The notes under the pieces were generated by a model. That model saw only the letters and a list, made by a program, of their open reading frames with translations. It searched no databases and was not told the DNA's origin. The position numbers were made by a program, and so were the translations under genes. Below, piece after piece: positions 34,868-44,266 of a stretch of 64,000 nt of DNA. Source of the DNA: Pseudothioglobus sp905182815. Its GTDB lineage: Bacteria > Pseudomonadota > Gammaproteobacteria > PS1 > Pseudothioglobaceae. The DNA is taken from the NCBI RefSeq assembly GCF_048087625.1, contig NZ_CP159805.1, forward strand, positions 1,240,001-1,304,000, written 5' to 3'. How positions within the stretch are numbered: position 1 is the first letter of the stretch; every line of letters begins with the position of its first letter.

Positions 34868-35845
34868 ATGTTCGTCGATACCGTTATTGAAGATAAGTCG
34901 CTGCACAAACCAGCGTTCCTTTTAGGATTATCAATAACGGTATTGGCGTTTTTCTTTGCTTTTAATTTTACCAACACCATATTTGGTGAATTCCTCAGTC
35001 CAGTTATTGGAAATCCACAAGAAAGTGGGTTTTTTGGTCGACTGGTTGTTTCGTTTGTACTTTCAATAATATTTGTCCTAAATTTATTATTAATTAGCTT
35101 TGCTAGGTTGAAAATTCAAATATTCATTGTTTGGATTGAATTATTTTTTCTTTTTCTTGCTTTTGCCTACTCTTTTGATCTTGAGTTAGCGTATATATTT
35201 ATCGGTGAGCCAAGCAAAATTTGGCTTATGATTTCTAAGGGTCTATTTACTACGATTTATATTTCAGCAGTTTCAATTGCAATTGCTACTGCTATAGCAA
35301 TCGTTGGAGCTATTGCTAAACTTTCAAATAATGGCTTTGCTTATGCGATAGCAAGTTTTTATACGTCTTTATTTAGAGGACTCCCTCTTCTTCTACAAAT
35401 TTATCTAATTTATATGGGTCTTCCTCAACTAGGATTCATGATTGATGCTATTCCTTCTGGTATTGCAGCTCTGTCACTTTGTTATGGTGCCTACATGACG
35501 GAGATTTTTCGTGCAGGTATTCAAAGCATACCAAAAGGGCAATGGGAAGCCTCAAGAGCATTAGGTTTTAAATTTGGACTGATACTTCGAAAAATTATAT
35601 TACCCCAGTCAATACCAATTATAGTTCCACCAACTGGCAATCAATTTATTGCGATGCTTAAGGATAGTTCTTTAGTTTCTGTTCTTGGGATTTGGGAGTT
35701 AATGTTCATGGCCAAAAAAATAGGCTCGAAAGATTTCAATAATTTAGAAATGCTACTGACAGCTGCAATGATTTATTGGGCCCTTACAATCATTCTTGAA
35801 ATGATTCAAGCTCGCATTGAAAGAAAATACCAACAAAAAGCTTGA
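34868..35845 (+). CDS. Amino-acid ABC transporter permease
   Basis: A HisMQ-family permease of 325 residues. The first ~130 residues hold about three extra hydrophobic helices ahead of the standard permease domain (from about residue 130). The EAA loop reads GAYMTEIFRAGIQSIPKGQWEASRALGF. It is a single permease gene, so the transporter is probably a homodimer, unlike Glu/Asp systems with two permeases. It overlaps the ATPase gene at its TGA. Confidence 0.92.
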   Translation: MFVDTVIEDKSLHKPAFLLGLSITVLAFFFAFNFTNTIFGEFLSPVIGNPQESGFFGRLVVSFVLSIIFVLNLLLISFARLKIQIFIVWIELFFLFLAFAYSFDLELAYIFIGEPSKIWLMISKGLFTTIYISAVSIAIATAIAIVGAIAKLSNNGFAYAIASFYTSLFRGLPLLLQIYLIYMGLPQLGFMIDAIPSGIAALSLCYGAYMTEIFRAGIQSIPKGQWEASRALGFKFGLILRKIILPQSIPIIVPPTGNQFIAMLKDSSLVSVLGIWELMFMAKKIGSKDFNNLEMLLTAAMIYWALTIILEMIQARIERKYQQKA

Positions 35846-36603
35846 TTGTGAATACTAAAGCTAAAAATGAAAACCCTGTTATATCACTGGATGGTGTCAG
35901 CAAATGGTATGGAGATTTTCAGGCGCTTAAAGATATAAATCTTGAAATAAATCTTAAAGAAAAAATTGTCATCTGTGGCCCATCTGGATCAGGAAAATCG
36001 ACTCTAATTCGATGTCTCAATCGACTTGAGGCTCATCAAGAAGGTAAAATTCATGTTAGTGGAGTTGAGCTTCATGAAACCATGAAGGATGTTGATATTG
36101 TTCGAAGAGACATTGGAATGGTATTTCAAAATTTTAATTTATTTCCACATTTAACTGTCCTTGAAAACTGTATGGCTGGTCCAAACTGGGTCAGAGGAAT
36201 TGATAAAAAAGAAGCTGAAAAAAGAGCAGTTGCCATGCTTGAACAAGTTAAGATACCAGAACAGGCAGACAAATATCCAGACCAACTATCTGGCGGACAA
36301 CAGCAGCGAGTTGCTATTGCCAGGAGCTTATGTATGGAGCCTAAAGTCATGTTATTTGATGAGCCAACTTCAGCGCTAGACCCCGAAATGGTTTCAGAAG
36401 TTTTGGATACCATGGTCGAGCTTGCAAATAGCGGCATGACAATGATTTGTGTTACTCATGAAATGGGCTTTGCCAGGCAAGTTGCAGACAGGATAATATT
36501 TATGGCAGACGGGGAGATTGTGGAGCAAAATACTCCAGACGAATTCTTTAATAACCCAAAAAGTGATCGAACTAAAACTTTTTTAGACCAAATTCTTATC
36601 TAA
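35842..36603 (+). CDS. Amino-acid ABC transporter ATP-binding protein
   Basis: A GlnQ/HisP-type ATPase with Walker A GPSGSGKST (about 46-54), Q-loop VFQNFNLFPHLTV, signature LSGGQQQRVAIARSL, Walker B VMLFDEPTSALDPE and the THEMGFARQ H-loop. The start is either TTG at 35842, overlapping the permease stop, or GTG at 35848; neither has a clear ribosome site, so coupling to the permease is likely. It ends 4 nt before the convergent ltaE stop. Confidence 0.95.
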   Translation: MIVNTKAKNENPVISLDGVSKWYGDFQALKDINLEINLKEKIVICGPSGSGKSTLIRCLNRLEAHQEGKIHVSGVELHETMKDVDIVRRDIGMVFQNFNLFPHLTVLENCMAGPNWVRGIDKKEAEKRAVAMLEQVKIPEQADKYPDQLSGGQQQRVAIARSLCMEPKVMLFDEPTSALDPEMVSEVLDTMVELANSGMTMICVTHEMGFARQVADRIIFMADGEIVEQNTPDEFFNNPKSDRTKTFLDQILI

Positions 36604-36607
36604 TTTT

Positions 36608-37669
36608 TTAAACATTTTTAAAATAATCTTTAAAAGCATCAATAACCACCAAAATATCTTCTTTACTAATACCTAAGTGACATACTAGCCTTCCTCGATC
36701 AAGATTAGAAATTATAATATTTCTATCATAAAGATGTTTTCCTAAGCTTTCTCTGTGCTCTTCTGGACAATCTACAAAAACCATATTTGTTTGATTTTCA
36801 CCATAGTCTATAGTTAATTCAGAAACTAATGACAGGCCACTAGCAAGATATTTTGCATTATCGTGATCCTCTTGAAGCCTCTTTACATTATTCTTTAACG
36901 CATACATTCCATAAGCAGCGATAACACCAACTTGTCTCATGCCGCCACCAAGCATCTTTCGTAATCGTAAGGCTTTATTAATGGTAGCTTGATCACTTAC
37001 TAAAAGAGACCCAATTGGTGCGCCTAAGCCTTTTGATAAACATATTGATATACTATCAAAACTTTCTGTTAAAGCCTTCATTGTTTTACCTGTATGTATA
37101 TGTGCATTAAATAAGCGTGCACCATCCAAGTGTACTTTTAAGCCTTTACTATGTGCAGCTTTTGCTAATGCATCAAGCTCCTGTTGAGGCTGAACTTTTC
37201 CAGAAAAAGTGTTCTCTAAACAAAGAAGTTTTGTTACGGCATAGTGAGGATCATTATCTTTAATTTGACTGAGCATATCACTTACTTTCATAGATCCAGA
37301 TGCTGAAGTATCAATAGGACAAATCCCCACACCACCTAAAACTGAAACTCCTCGAGCCTCATAAACATTAGTATGATAGTGTCTTCCAATCAAAACCTCA
37401 TCACCTCTTTGGCAATGGGCGAGCATAGCAGTTAAATTACTTTGAGTGCCACTAGGGAAAAATAAGCTTGCTTCTTTTCCCAGAAGATTTGCGGCATATT
37501 CTTGAAGCTCGATTACTTCAATATCCTCTTGGTAAACATCATCACCAAGTTTTGTATTATCAATACTTGCAAGCATTTCATTGGATGGTAAAGTAATTGT
37601 ATCACTTCGAAAATCTATTGGACCCTCTAACTTCTTTTGGTTACTAATATTTTTCTTATATTGGCTCAT
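36608..37669 (-). CDS. ltaE: Threonine/beta-hydroxy amino acid aldolase
   Basis: A PLP enzyme of the low-specificity threonine aldolase family that splits beta-hydroxy-alpha-amino acids to glycine and an aldehyde. The start RSDTITLPSNEML, the GDDVYQEDI block, FPSGTQSNLTAML, LENTF, HLDGARLFNA and the PLP Lys 213 in ICLSKGLGAPIGS are all conserved. Length 353 is normal. It lies 13 nt downstream of a 2-oxoglutarate oxygenase gene on the same strand, suggesting a shared substrate. Confidence 0.92.
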   Translation of the reverse strand: MSQYKKNISNQKKLEGPIDFRSDTITLPSNEMLASIDNTKLGDDVYQEDIEVIELQEYAANLLGKEASLFFPSGTQSNLTAMLAHCQRGDEVLIGRHYHTNVYEARGVSVLGGVGICPIDTSASGSMKVSDMLSQIKDNDPHYAVTKLLCLENTFSGKVQPQQELDALAKAAHSKGLKVHLDGARLFNAHIHTGKTMKALTESFDSISICLSKGLGAPIGSLLVSDQATINKALRLRKMLGGGMRQVGVIAAYGMYALKNNVKRLQEDHDNAKYLASGLSLVSELTIDYGENQTNMVFVDCPEEHRESLGKHLYDRNIIISNLDRGRLVCHLGISKEDILVVIDAFKDYFKNV

Positions 37670-37682
37670 AACTGATTTACTC

Positions 37683-38339
37683 TTAAGACTTGTATTCTGG
37701 ATAGGCTAAAGTGGCTACAAGATGAGTTCTGGGCTCATCTCCACCATTAAGAGCGGTGTGGTAACCCCTCGTATCCGTAAAATATACGGAGCCATCAGCA
37801 GGAAGGTGGGTGCAGTGATGATTAACTATAAATAAAGAACCCGGGTTTGTATAAATTGGAATATGTATCCTTGGCTCAGGATCTCTATGCCATGAATTGC
37901 AATTAAAGCTATCTTTCTCTAATATGCGAACCCTTCCAATAGGGTAACGAGCTGACAGCTCCTTGTGAATGGTTTCAAAATAAGTACCCTTAAACACTTC
38001 AACAAGCTCAGTAAATGAACCTTCATCAACTAACTCATCCTTGGCTATCTCTTCATAGCTATCATCTAAGCGAGTATAGTAGCGACCCACAAGATTATTA
38101 TCAGACTCAACAGAGCTATTCTTTCTGCGAGTCATCGCAAGAGCATGAAACCCTGACGCAGCGGTTTTAAACTCTGACATAGCTTTAACCTCATCAAGTG
38201 CTTCGCGCATTTGATTAATATCAAACTTAAGATTTAATTTGATAATGTGCTCATTTCCTTTAAAAGAAGCAACTGATTCAATATCAACTTTTTTATTGAT
38301 ATATGAATTTAACTCTTTTGTGTCTTGCAAGATGCTCAT
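37683..38339 (-). CDS. Aspartyl/asparaginyl beta-hydroxylase-like 2-oxoglutarate oxygenase
   Basis: The C-terminal half of this 218-residue soluble protein has the PF05118-type core: Fe ligands H151 and D153 in SWHRDPEPRIHIPI, then H194 in YHTALNGG and the 2OG-binding R204 in DEPRTHLVA. The N-terminal half is not recognised. Family members hydroxylate Asp/Asn side chains, free amino acids or lipid A acyl chains. The operon with a threonine aldolase gene suggests a free amino acid or related small molecule. No signal peptide or membrane helix, which argues against LpxO. Confidence 0.8.
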   Translation of the reverse strand: MSILQDTKELNSYINKKVDIESVASFKGNEHIIKLNLKFDINQMREALDEVKAMSEFKTAASGFHALAMTRRKNSSVESDNNLVGRYYTRLDDSYEEIAKDELVDEGSFTELVEVFKGTYFETIHKELSARYPIGRVRILEKDSFNCNSWHRDPEPRIHIPIYTNPGSLFIVNHHCTHLPADGSVYFTDTRGYHTALNGGDEPRTHLVATLAYPEYKS

Positions 38340-38385
38340 CAGTTTATTTTTTTTGAAATAAAGATTTAAATTATATAACTAATTT

Positions 38386-38811
38386 TTAAAAAGGCTTAAC
38401 AACAACAAGAATGATAATGCCAACAAGAAGTAAAACTGGAAACTCATTAAACCATCGATAGAAAGTATGACTACGTGTATTTTTATCTTCAGCAAATACT
38501 CTCACCAAATAGCCACAATAAAAATGATACGCAATTAGAACTGCAACTAAAGCTAGTTTAAGCTGAAGCCAATATTGATCAGCATATACTTCCCAAGCAT
38601 AGCCATAGAGCATCCAGACGCCCATAAGCGTTGTGATAATGAAGCTTGGCATCATAATGCCTCTATATAGTTTTCGCTCCATTACTTTGAAGCGCTCTAT
38701 ACTAATCTCATCAGTTGACATAGCATGGTAAACAAAAAGTCGCGGCAAATAAAACAGTGCTGCAAACCAAGTTATTACCGTCAAAATGTGAAAAGCCTTA
38801 ATCCAAAGCAT
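38386..38811 (-). CDS. hemJ: Protoporphyrinogen IX oxidase HemJ
   Basis: HemJ oxidises protoporphyrinogen IX in the inner membrane, the penultimate heme step, where HemG or HemY is absent. The 141-residue protein has four membrane helices and the family's LWIKAFHILTVITWFAALFYLPRLFVYH start with the conserved His, then MERKLYRGIMMP and the closing FYRWFNEFPVLLLVGIIILVVVKP. hemC is encoded 1.4 kb away, consistent with a heme-related neighbourhood. It is divergent from ftsY. Confidence 0.93.
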   Translation of the reverse strand: MLWIKAFHILTVITWFAALFYLPRLFVYHAMSTDEISIERFKVMERKLYRGIMMPSFIITTLMGVWMLYGYAWEVYADQYWLQLKLALVAVLIAYHFYCGYLVRVFAEDKNTRSHTFYRWFNEFPVLLLVGIIILVVVKPF

Positions 38812-38960
38812 TTGAACTCCAAATAGTTACATAATACCGTCAGAATACAATGAATTTATAGGATTAATTAAAGAAGTTATATGAAACACTATCTATTGAT
38901 TAACAGTTATTATGTTGATTGACATAGTAAAATTTGCCTAGTCTTTATAATTGAACTTTA

Positions 38961-39914
38961 ATGCTAAACTTTTTTAAAAAAAATCAAAGCCCTGAGTCTG
39001 AAGGTGAGACAAAAAAACCTTCACTAAAAGATCGGCTATTCAAATCCAAAACTAAACTTGGAGATGGTCTTTCATCCCTTCTTATGGGTAAAAAGAAAAT
39101 AGATGAAGCACTTCTTGAAGATTTAGAAATGCTTTTAATTGGAGCAGATATAGGTATTCAAACAACTGACAAGGTTATTGAATCTGTGAGAAAAAAAGCA
39201 TCTAGAAAAGAACTTAAGGACAGTGATGGTCTTTATGAACTTATAAAAATTGAACTTGAATCATTCTTAATTAAAGAAAATTTACTACAAACAAATGTTG
39301 ATAAAACTTTTGTTATTCTTGTTGTTGGTATCAATGGTGCTGGAAAAACTACCACGATTGGTAAGCTTGCTAAGCTATTTCAAAGTGAGGGAAAATCTGT
39401 AATGCTTGCAGCTGGAGACACTTTTCGTGCTGCTGCTGTTGAGCAGCTTCAAGTTTGGGGAGAGAGGAATGATATTCCAGTCATCGCTCAAAAAACAGGG
39501 GCAGACGCAGCCTCGGTTGTATATGATGCTTACCAGTCAGCGATTGCTAAAAATATTGATATCTTAATTGCAGATACTGCAGGAAGACTTCATACACAAA
39601 ATAATTTAATGCAAGAGCTTGAAAAAATTAAGAGAGTACTTAAAAAGCATAATGAAGATGCACCACATGAAACTCTCTTAGTTATCGATGGTGGGTCAGG
39701 TCAAAATGCGATTCAACAAGCAAATGAATTTCATAAATCCATTAACCTATCAGGACTCGCCGTCACTAAACTTGATGGAACAGCTAAAGGTGGAGTTTTA
39801 TTTGCAATTTCAGACTCTCTTAAACTGCCTATTCGTTTTATTGGGGTTGGGGAAGCAATCGATGATTTAAAACCTTTTAATGCAAAAGATTTTGTTGATG
39901 CTTTATTTGATTAG
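38961..39914 (+). CDS. ftsY: Signal recognition particle receptor FtsY
   Basis: FtsY is the SRP receptor GTPase that brings ribosome-nascent chain complexes to the Sec translocon. The NG domain shows G1 VGINGAGKTTT (about 122-132), AAGDTFRAAAVEQL, DTAGRLHTQNNLM and TKLDGTAKGG, followed by RFIGVGEAIDDLKPF. At 317 residues it has only a short acidic/basic N-terminal region (about 45 residues) in place of the long A domain of E. coli, as in many small genomes. TTGACA (38919-38924) and TATAAT (38946-38951) lie upstream, but 21 bp apart. Confidence 0.96.
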   Translation: MLNFFKKNQSPESEGETKKPSLKDRLFKSKTKLGDGLSSLLMGKKKIDEALLEDLEMLLIGADIGIQTTDKVIESVRKKASRKELKDSDGLYELIKIELESFLIKENLLQTNVDKTFVILVVGINGAGKTTTIGKLAKLFQSEGKSVMLAAGDTFRAAAVEQLQVWGERNDIPVIAQKTGADAASVVYDAYQSAIAKNIDILIADTAGRLHTQNNLMQELEKIKRVLKKHNEDAPHETLLVIDGGSGQNAIQQANEFHKSINLSGLAVTKLDGTAKGGVLFAISDSLKLPIRFIGVGEAIDDLKPFNAKDFVDALFD

Positions 39915-39923
39915 TTAACTTAT

Positions 39924-40214
39924 TTATGATTTTATAGAGCTACTGATAGTGTCAATCTTCTTAGCAAGCTCAGTATCAAGCTTTGTTATTCCACCCTCAC
40001 TATGAGTAATCAAATTAATCTCAACTCTATTATAAACATTTGACCATTCTGGGTGATGATCCATAGCTTCTGAGGTAATTGCAACTTCCGTCATAAAACC
40101 AAAAGCTTGGATAAAGTTAGAAAACTTAAACGTCTTAGAAAGCTTTTCATTAACGATACTCCAGTCATTATGCTCTTCTAAATATACATTTAATTGTTTA
40201 TTAGTTAAAATCAA
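39924..40214 (-). CDS. phhB: Pterin-4a-carbinolamine dehydratase
   Basis: A 96-residue PCD family protein with the signature MDHHPEWSNVYNRVEINLITHSEGG; the two adjacent His and the later His line the pterin site. The enzyme recycles 4a-hydroxytetrahydrobiopterin made by aromatic amino acid hydroxylases. No phhA is nearby; lone PCD genes are frequent in bacteria and may have other roles, such as in molybdopterin or folate metabolism. It follows hemC by one base on the same strand and is probably cotranscribed. Confidence 0.92.
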   Translation of the reverse strand: MILTNKQLNVYLEEHNDWSIVNEKLSKTFKFSNFIQAFGFMTEVAITSEAMDHHPEWSNVYNRVEINLITHSEGGITKLDTELAKKIDTISSSIKS

Positions 40215-40215
40215 A

Positions 40216-41124
40216 TTAAACCTCGTTTAAGAGCTCTTTTGCTCCCATAGATAATAGCTTATTAGCAACAAGCTCACCTAATACCTTTGGCTTTGATATG
40301 TCGCCACTTTCTTCTACCCTCAAAATAACTCCAGAATCAACATTACCAACCATACCCTTAAGTCTCATCTCAGTGTTATTACTGGTTGCGTAGCCACCAA
40401 TTGCAACTGAACATCCACCCTCAAGAGTAGAATTCATTGCCCTTTCAGCACAAACCTCATTCATGGTTTTTTTATTTACAAGCGGCTCAATAAGGCTAAT
40501 TATGTCCATATCACCTTTTCTAATCTCTATACCTAAAGCACCCTGACCAACTGCTGGTAGGGATTTTTCAGCGCTCAGATGCTGCTTAATTCTACCTTCA
40601 AAACCCAGCCTTATAAGGCCTGAGCATGCCAAAATAATAGCGTCATACTGACCTTCATCTAGCTTTCTTAATCGAGTATTAACATTTCCTCTTAAATCTA
40701 AAATGGCCAAATCAGGTCTTAATGCTTTTAATTGAACTATACGCCTTAAACTACAAGAACCAACTCTAGCTCCATGTGGAAGTTCACTTATACTATCAAA
40801 ATCATTTGAAACAAATGCATCAAAAGGATTTTCTCGCTCCAAGATTGCGCCAACCTCGAATTCCTTTGGAAGCTCATAAGGAACATCTTTCATAGAATGA
40901 ACAGCAATATCAGCCCTTCCTTCCAGAATACCTATTTCGAGCTCTTTAATGAATAGGCTTTTGCCACCAATTTTTGAAAGTGGTGAATTTAATATCTTAT
41001 CGCCCTGAGTAGTCATTTTTACCAACTCAACCTCTATATCAGGATTAAAAAATTGCAGTCTTGACTTTACAAACTCTGCCTGCCAAAGGGCCAGAGGGCT
41101 TTTACGTGTTGCAATTTTAAGCAC
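40216..41124 (-). CDS. hemC: Porphobilinogen deaminase
   Basis: HemC joins four porphobilinogens into hydroxymethylbilane. The protein starts LKIATRKSPLALWQAEFVK, with conserved SMKDVPYELP, SCSLRRIVQLKALRP, LDLRGNVNTRLRKLDEGQYDAIILACSGL and the dipyrromethane-carrying Cys in LEGGCSVAIGG (about residue 240). Length 302 is normal. The gap to the divergent argH is 224 bp and holds an inverted TTGGC-TTTT-GCCAA (41188-41201) and a TATAAT (41209-41214), but no firm promoter assignment. Confidence 0.96.
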   Translation of the reverse strand: MLKIATRKSPLALWQAEFVKSRLQFFNPDIEVELVKMTTQGDKILNSPLSKIGGKSLFIKELEIGILEGRADIAVHSMKDVPYELPKEFEVGAILERENPFDAFVSNDFDSISELPHGARVGSCSLRRIVQLKALRPDLAILDLRGNVNTRLRKLDEGQYDAIILACSGLIRLGFEGRIKQHLSAEKSLPAVGQGALGIEIRKGDMDIISLIEPLVNKKTMNEVCAERAMNSTLEGGCSVAIGGYATSNNTEMRLKGMVGNVDSGVILRVEESGDISKPKVLGELVANKLLSMGAKELLNEV

Positions 41125-41348
41125 TGTGATAATGTCTCCAATTCAATTTACTACCAACAATATTTTATCGGGTGTTTATTAATAATGTTGGCTTTTGCCA
41201 ATTATATTTATAATGATAAAACATATATTTTTAGTAATCAAAACTCACCTAAAAAAGGTTTTTATATTATTTTCAGTAACTTACCGCCTATATAGTGGAA
41301 TAATGTGCAGTTATTGAAATTCGTATTAATGACAGAGTAAATTGAACT

Positions 41349-42734
41349 ATGAAGTCTGAAAAAAATCATTTATGGGGTGGGCGCTTTAATCAGCCAACAG
41401 ATGAATTTGTCAAAATTTTTGGCGCATCTGTTACCTTTGATAAAGTTCTTGCAATCTATGACATTGAGGGTTCTATTGCTCATGCAACAATGCTCTGTGA
41501 AGTTAATGTCCTTACAAGCACTGAGCTAAAAAAAATACTTGAAGGTCTTGATAAAGTCAAAGATGAAATAGTAAATGATCAATTTAACTGGTCAGTTGAA
41601 CTGGAAGATGTTCACATGAATATTGAATCAAGGTTAACTGAAATTTGTGGAGATTCAGGGAAAAAACTTCATACTGGTCGCTCTCGAAATGATCAAGTTG
41701 CAACTGACATTAGACTCTACCTTAGAGATCAAGTACGGCTAATTACAAAAGAGTTAGAAAGACTTTTAAATGCTCTTCTTGATCTAGCAGAGCAAGAAAA
41801 AGATACGATTATGCCTGGGTTTACTCACCTTCAAGCTGCTCAGCCAATTAGCTTTGGCCATCATTTACTGGCCTATTTTGAGATGCTCAAGAGAGATCGT
41901 GAGCGCCTGCAAGAGAGCTTTAAAAGAATTAATACAATGCCATTAGGGAGCGCTGCTCTTGCGGGAACTAGTTATCCAATTAATCGCGAACGTACTGCTG
42001 AACTTTTAGGATTTGAACGAATAAGCTTAAACTCGATTGATGCTGTCAGTGACCGTGATTTTGCGATTGAGTTTGCTTCAAATGCGAGTCTAATTATGAT
42101 GCATCTTTCCAGGTTTTCTGAAGAGCTAATTCTATGGTCAAGCGCACAATTTGAATTCATATCTCTTCCTGATAGCTTTTGCACGGGCTCATCCATTATG
42201 CCTCAAAAGAAAAATCCAGATGTTCCAGAATTAGTGCGAGGTAAGACTGGCCGAGTAACTGGTAATTTAATTTCCCTATTAACAATAATGAAAGGTCAGC
42301 CGTTGGCATACAACAAGGATAACCAGGAAGATAAAGAGCCGCTATTTGATAGTGTTGAAACTATTTATTCTTGTCTTCGTGTTTTTGCTGATATGGCTCC
42401 AACGATCAAAACTAACAAAGAAAACATGTATCAATCTGCTCTTAAAGGTTATACAACTGCAACTGATTTAGCAGATTATCTTGTAAAGAAGGGTTTAGCT
42501 TTTAGAGATGCGCATGATGTTGTTGGCAAGGCTGTCTCTTATGGAATCAAAGAAGGTAAAGACTTAAGTGAATTTTCAATTAATGAGCTCAAAAATTTTA
42601 ACTCTTTAATTGAAGAAGATATTTTTGATGTAATCTCTCTAGAAGGTTCTGTTAACTCTCGAAATCATCTAGGTGGAACCTCCCCAAATCAAATTTCAAT
42701 TGCCATTAAAGCAGGGCGAAAATCCATTAAGTAA
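41349..42734 (+). CDS. argH: Argininosuccinate lyase
   Basis: ArgH splits argininosuccinate to arginine and fumarate, the last step of arginine synthesis. The N-terminal LWGGRFNQPTDEFVKIFGASV, DVHMNIESRLTE, LHTGRSRNDQVATDIRLYLRD, GFTHLQAAQPI, and the fumarase/aspartase superfamily signature GSSIMPQKKNPD are intact. Length 461 is normal. The TAA overlaps the fmt ATG (TAATG), so the genes are coupled. Confidence 0.97.
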   Translation: MKSEKNHLWGGRFNQPTDEFVKIFGASVTFDKVLAIYDIEGSIAHATMLCEVNVLTSTELKKILEGLDKVKDEIVNDQFNWSVELEDVHMNIESRLTEICGDSGKKLHTGRSRNDQVATDIRLYLRDQVRLITKELERLLNALLDLAEQEKDTIMPGFTHLQAAQPISFGHHLLAYFEMLKRDRERLQESFKRINTMPLGSAALAGTSYPINRERTAELLGFERISLNSIDAVSDRDFAIEFASNASLIMMHLSRFSEELILWSSAQFEFISLPDSFCTGSSIMPQKKNPDVPELVRGKTGRVTGNLISLLTIMKGQPLAYNKDNQEDKEPLFDSVETIYSCLRVFADMAPTIKTNKENMYQSALKGYTTATDLADYLVKKGLAFRDAHDVVGKAVSYGIKEGKDLSEFSINELKNFNSLIEEDIFDVISLEGSVNSRNHLGGTSPNQISIAIKAGRKSIK

Positions 42735-43663
42735 TGCGCATAGTTTTTGCAGGAACCCCTAAATTTGCTGTCGAATCTCTAGCCATTCTTCATAGATCTA
42801 ATCATGAGGTAATTGGGGTATATTGCCAGCCTGATAGGCCAAAAGGAAGAGGAAAAGTTTTAACAGCTTGCCCAGTTAAGCTATACGCAGAAGAAAATAA
42901 TTTGCGAGTTATTCAGCCTGAAGATTTCAGTAGTAAGCAAAATCAAAAAATATTTACCTCACTAAACCCAGATATCATGGTAGTTGCAGCATATGGACAG
43001 ATACTTCCAAGTAAAGCACTGAAAACCCCAAGGAATGGATGTCTTAACATTCATGCATCTCTACTACCAAGATGGAGGGGAGCTGCCCCTATCGAAAGAG
43101 CGATCCTTTCAGGAGATAAAGAAACTGGAATTTCAATAATGCAAATGAATGAGGGGCTGGACACTGGAGATGTTTTACTTAAACAAAAATATTTAATTGC
43201 CAGCAATGAGACCTCTCAATCACTAACAGACTCTTTATCAATCATGGGGGCTGAATTAATCTTTAATGCTTTAAATCGATTAAATGAATTAAAGGCCACT
43301 CCTCAAAACAATAAAGACGCGATTTATGCAAAAAAGATTGTGAAAGGGGAAGCTCAAATAGACTGGCATCAAAGTGCAAAAAATATAAGCCTGATGATTA
43401 GAGCCTTTAATCCAAGACCTATAGCTCAAACCAACGCAAAAGCTAAACAATTCGAAAGCAAGGTTATTAGAATTATTGAGGCTGATGAAGTTCAACATGA
43501 ATCTTCAAAAATCCCAGGAACAATCATTGAGCAAAGTAAAAATAATTGTTATATTGCGACTGGAAATGGCGTCTTAAGCCTCAAGAGAGTCCAGCTTTCT
43601 GGAAAAAATGAAGTGTCAATTAAAGACTTTAATAATGCTTACCAATTAATTGAGCTAAGCTAA
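42734..43663 (+). CDS. fmt: Methionyl-tRNA formyltransferase
   Basis: Fmt formylates initiator Met-tRNA using 10-formyltetrahydrofolate. The start RIVFAGTPKFAVESL and GVYCQPDRPKGRGK, then the catalytic Asn/His in NIHASLLPRWRGAAPIERAI and the Asp in GLDTGDVLL are conserved. Length 309 is normal. The usual partner def (peptide deformylase) is not adjacent; the gene is instead coupled to argH. It ends 10 nt from the convergent trmL. Confidence 0.96.
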   Translation: MRIVFAGTPKFAVESLAILHRSNHEVIGVYCQPDRPKGRGKVLTACPVKLYAEENNLRVIQPEDFSSKQNQKIFTSLNPDIMVVAAYGQILPSKALKTPRNGCLNIHASLLPRWRGAAPIERAILSGDKETGISIMQMNEGLDTGDVLLKQKYLIASNETSQSLTDSLSIMGAELIFNALNRLNELKATPQNNKDAIYAKKIVKGEAQIDWHQSAKNISLMIRAFNPRPIAQTNAKAKQFESKVIRIIEADEVQHESSKIPGTIIEQSKNNCYIATGNGVLSLKRVQLSGKNEVSIKDFNNAYQLIELS

Positions 43664-43673
43664 AAATATATTC

Positions 43674-44123
43674 TTAGTTAGAAAATCCAACCTGTCTCCA
43701 GGCCTCATAAGCTACTATTGAAACACAGTTTGAAAGGTTTAGGCTTCTCGAGCCTTTTTGCATGGGTAGAGTTATACCATCATATTCATCCATTATCTCT
43801 TTTGGAAGGCCCTTAGTTTCAGAGCCAAATAGAAATGAATCATCACTATGGTATTTAATGTCAGCATAGCTTCTACTCACTTTTGTACTTACAAAATAGA
43901 GTTTAGCTGGGTTAGCTTTGTCTAAGTAGTCATCAAAATTTTCATATTCATAAACCTGAGCTAACTCTTTATAGTCAAGCCCAGCTCGTCTTAAGCGCTT
44001 ATCATTAATCTCAAATCCATAAGGCTTTATAAGGTGAAGATTTGCACCCATATTTGCTGACAAACGTATTAGACTTCCTGTATTACTGGGTATCTCGGGT
44101 TGGTATAAAACTAAATTTAACAT
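43674..44123 (-). CDS. trmL: tRNA (cytidine/uridine-2'-O-)-methyltransferase TrmL
   Basis: TrmL methylates the wobble ribose of tRNA-Leu species. This SPOUT-fold protein shows NLVLYQPEIPSNTGSLIRLSANMG, KRLRRAGLDY, LFGSETKGLPKE and LPMQKGSRSLNLSNCVSIVAYEAWRQ, which forms the SAM-binding knot. I chose the ATG at 44123, which aligns with E. coli TrmL (MLNIVLYEPEIPPNTG from memory); a longer frame to 44165 adds a weakly supported 14 residues. Confidence 0.93.
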   Translation of the reverse strand: MLNLVLYQPEIPSNTGSLIRLSANMGANLHLIKPYGFEINDKRLRRAGLDYKELAQVYEYENFDDYLDKANPAKLYFVSTKVSRSYADIKYHSDDSFLFGSETKGLPKEIMDEYDGITLPMQKGSRSLNLSNCVSIVAYEAWRQVGFSN

Positions 44124-44266
44124 ACAGCTACTTTTCACAAATAACATTATCATCCCATAGAACATAAACCAATTACCAAAACTCGCTTGTTGATATAATA
44201 TTAAAAATGAAATATTACATAGAAATTAGAAGCTTTTTACAATCTCAAGCAACCTAAATTTACTCC

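Noticed and set aside
44207..44257. Short open frame (16 codons) upstream of prmC that might be a leader or an N-terminal extension
   Set aside because: It stops before prmC, has no coupling signal, and PrmC already has a normal N-terminus from 44267.
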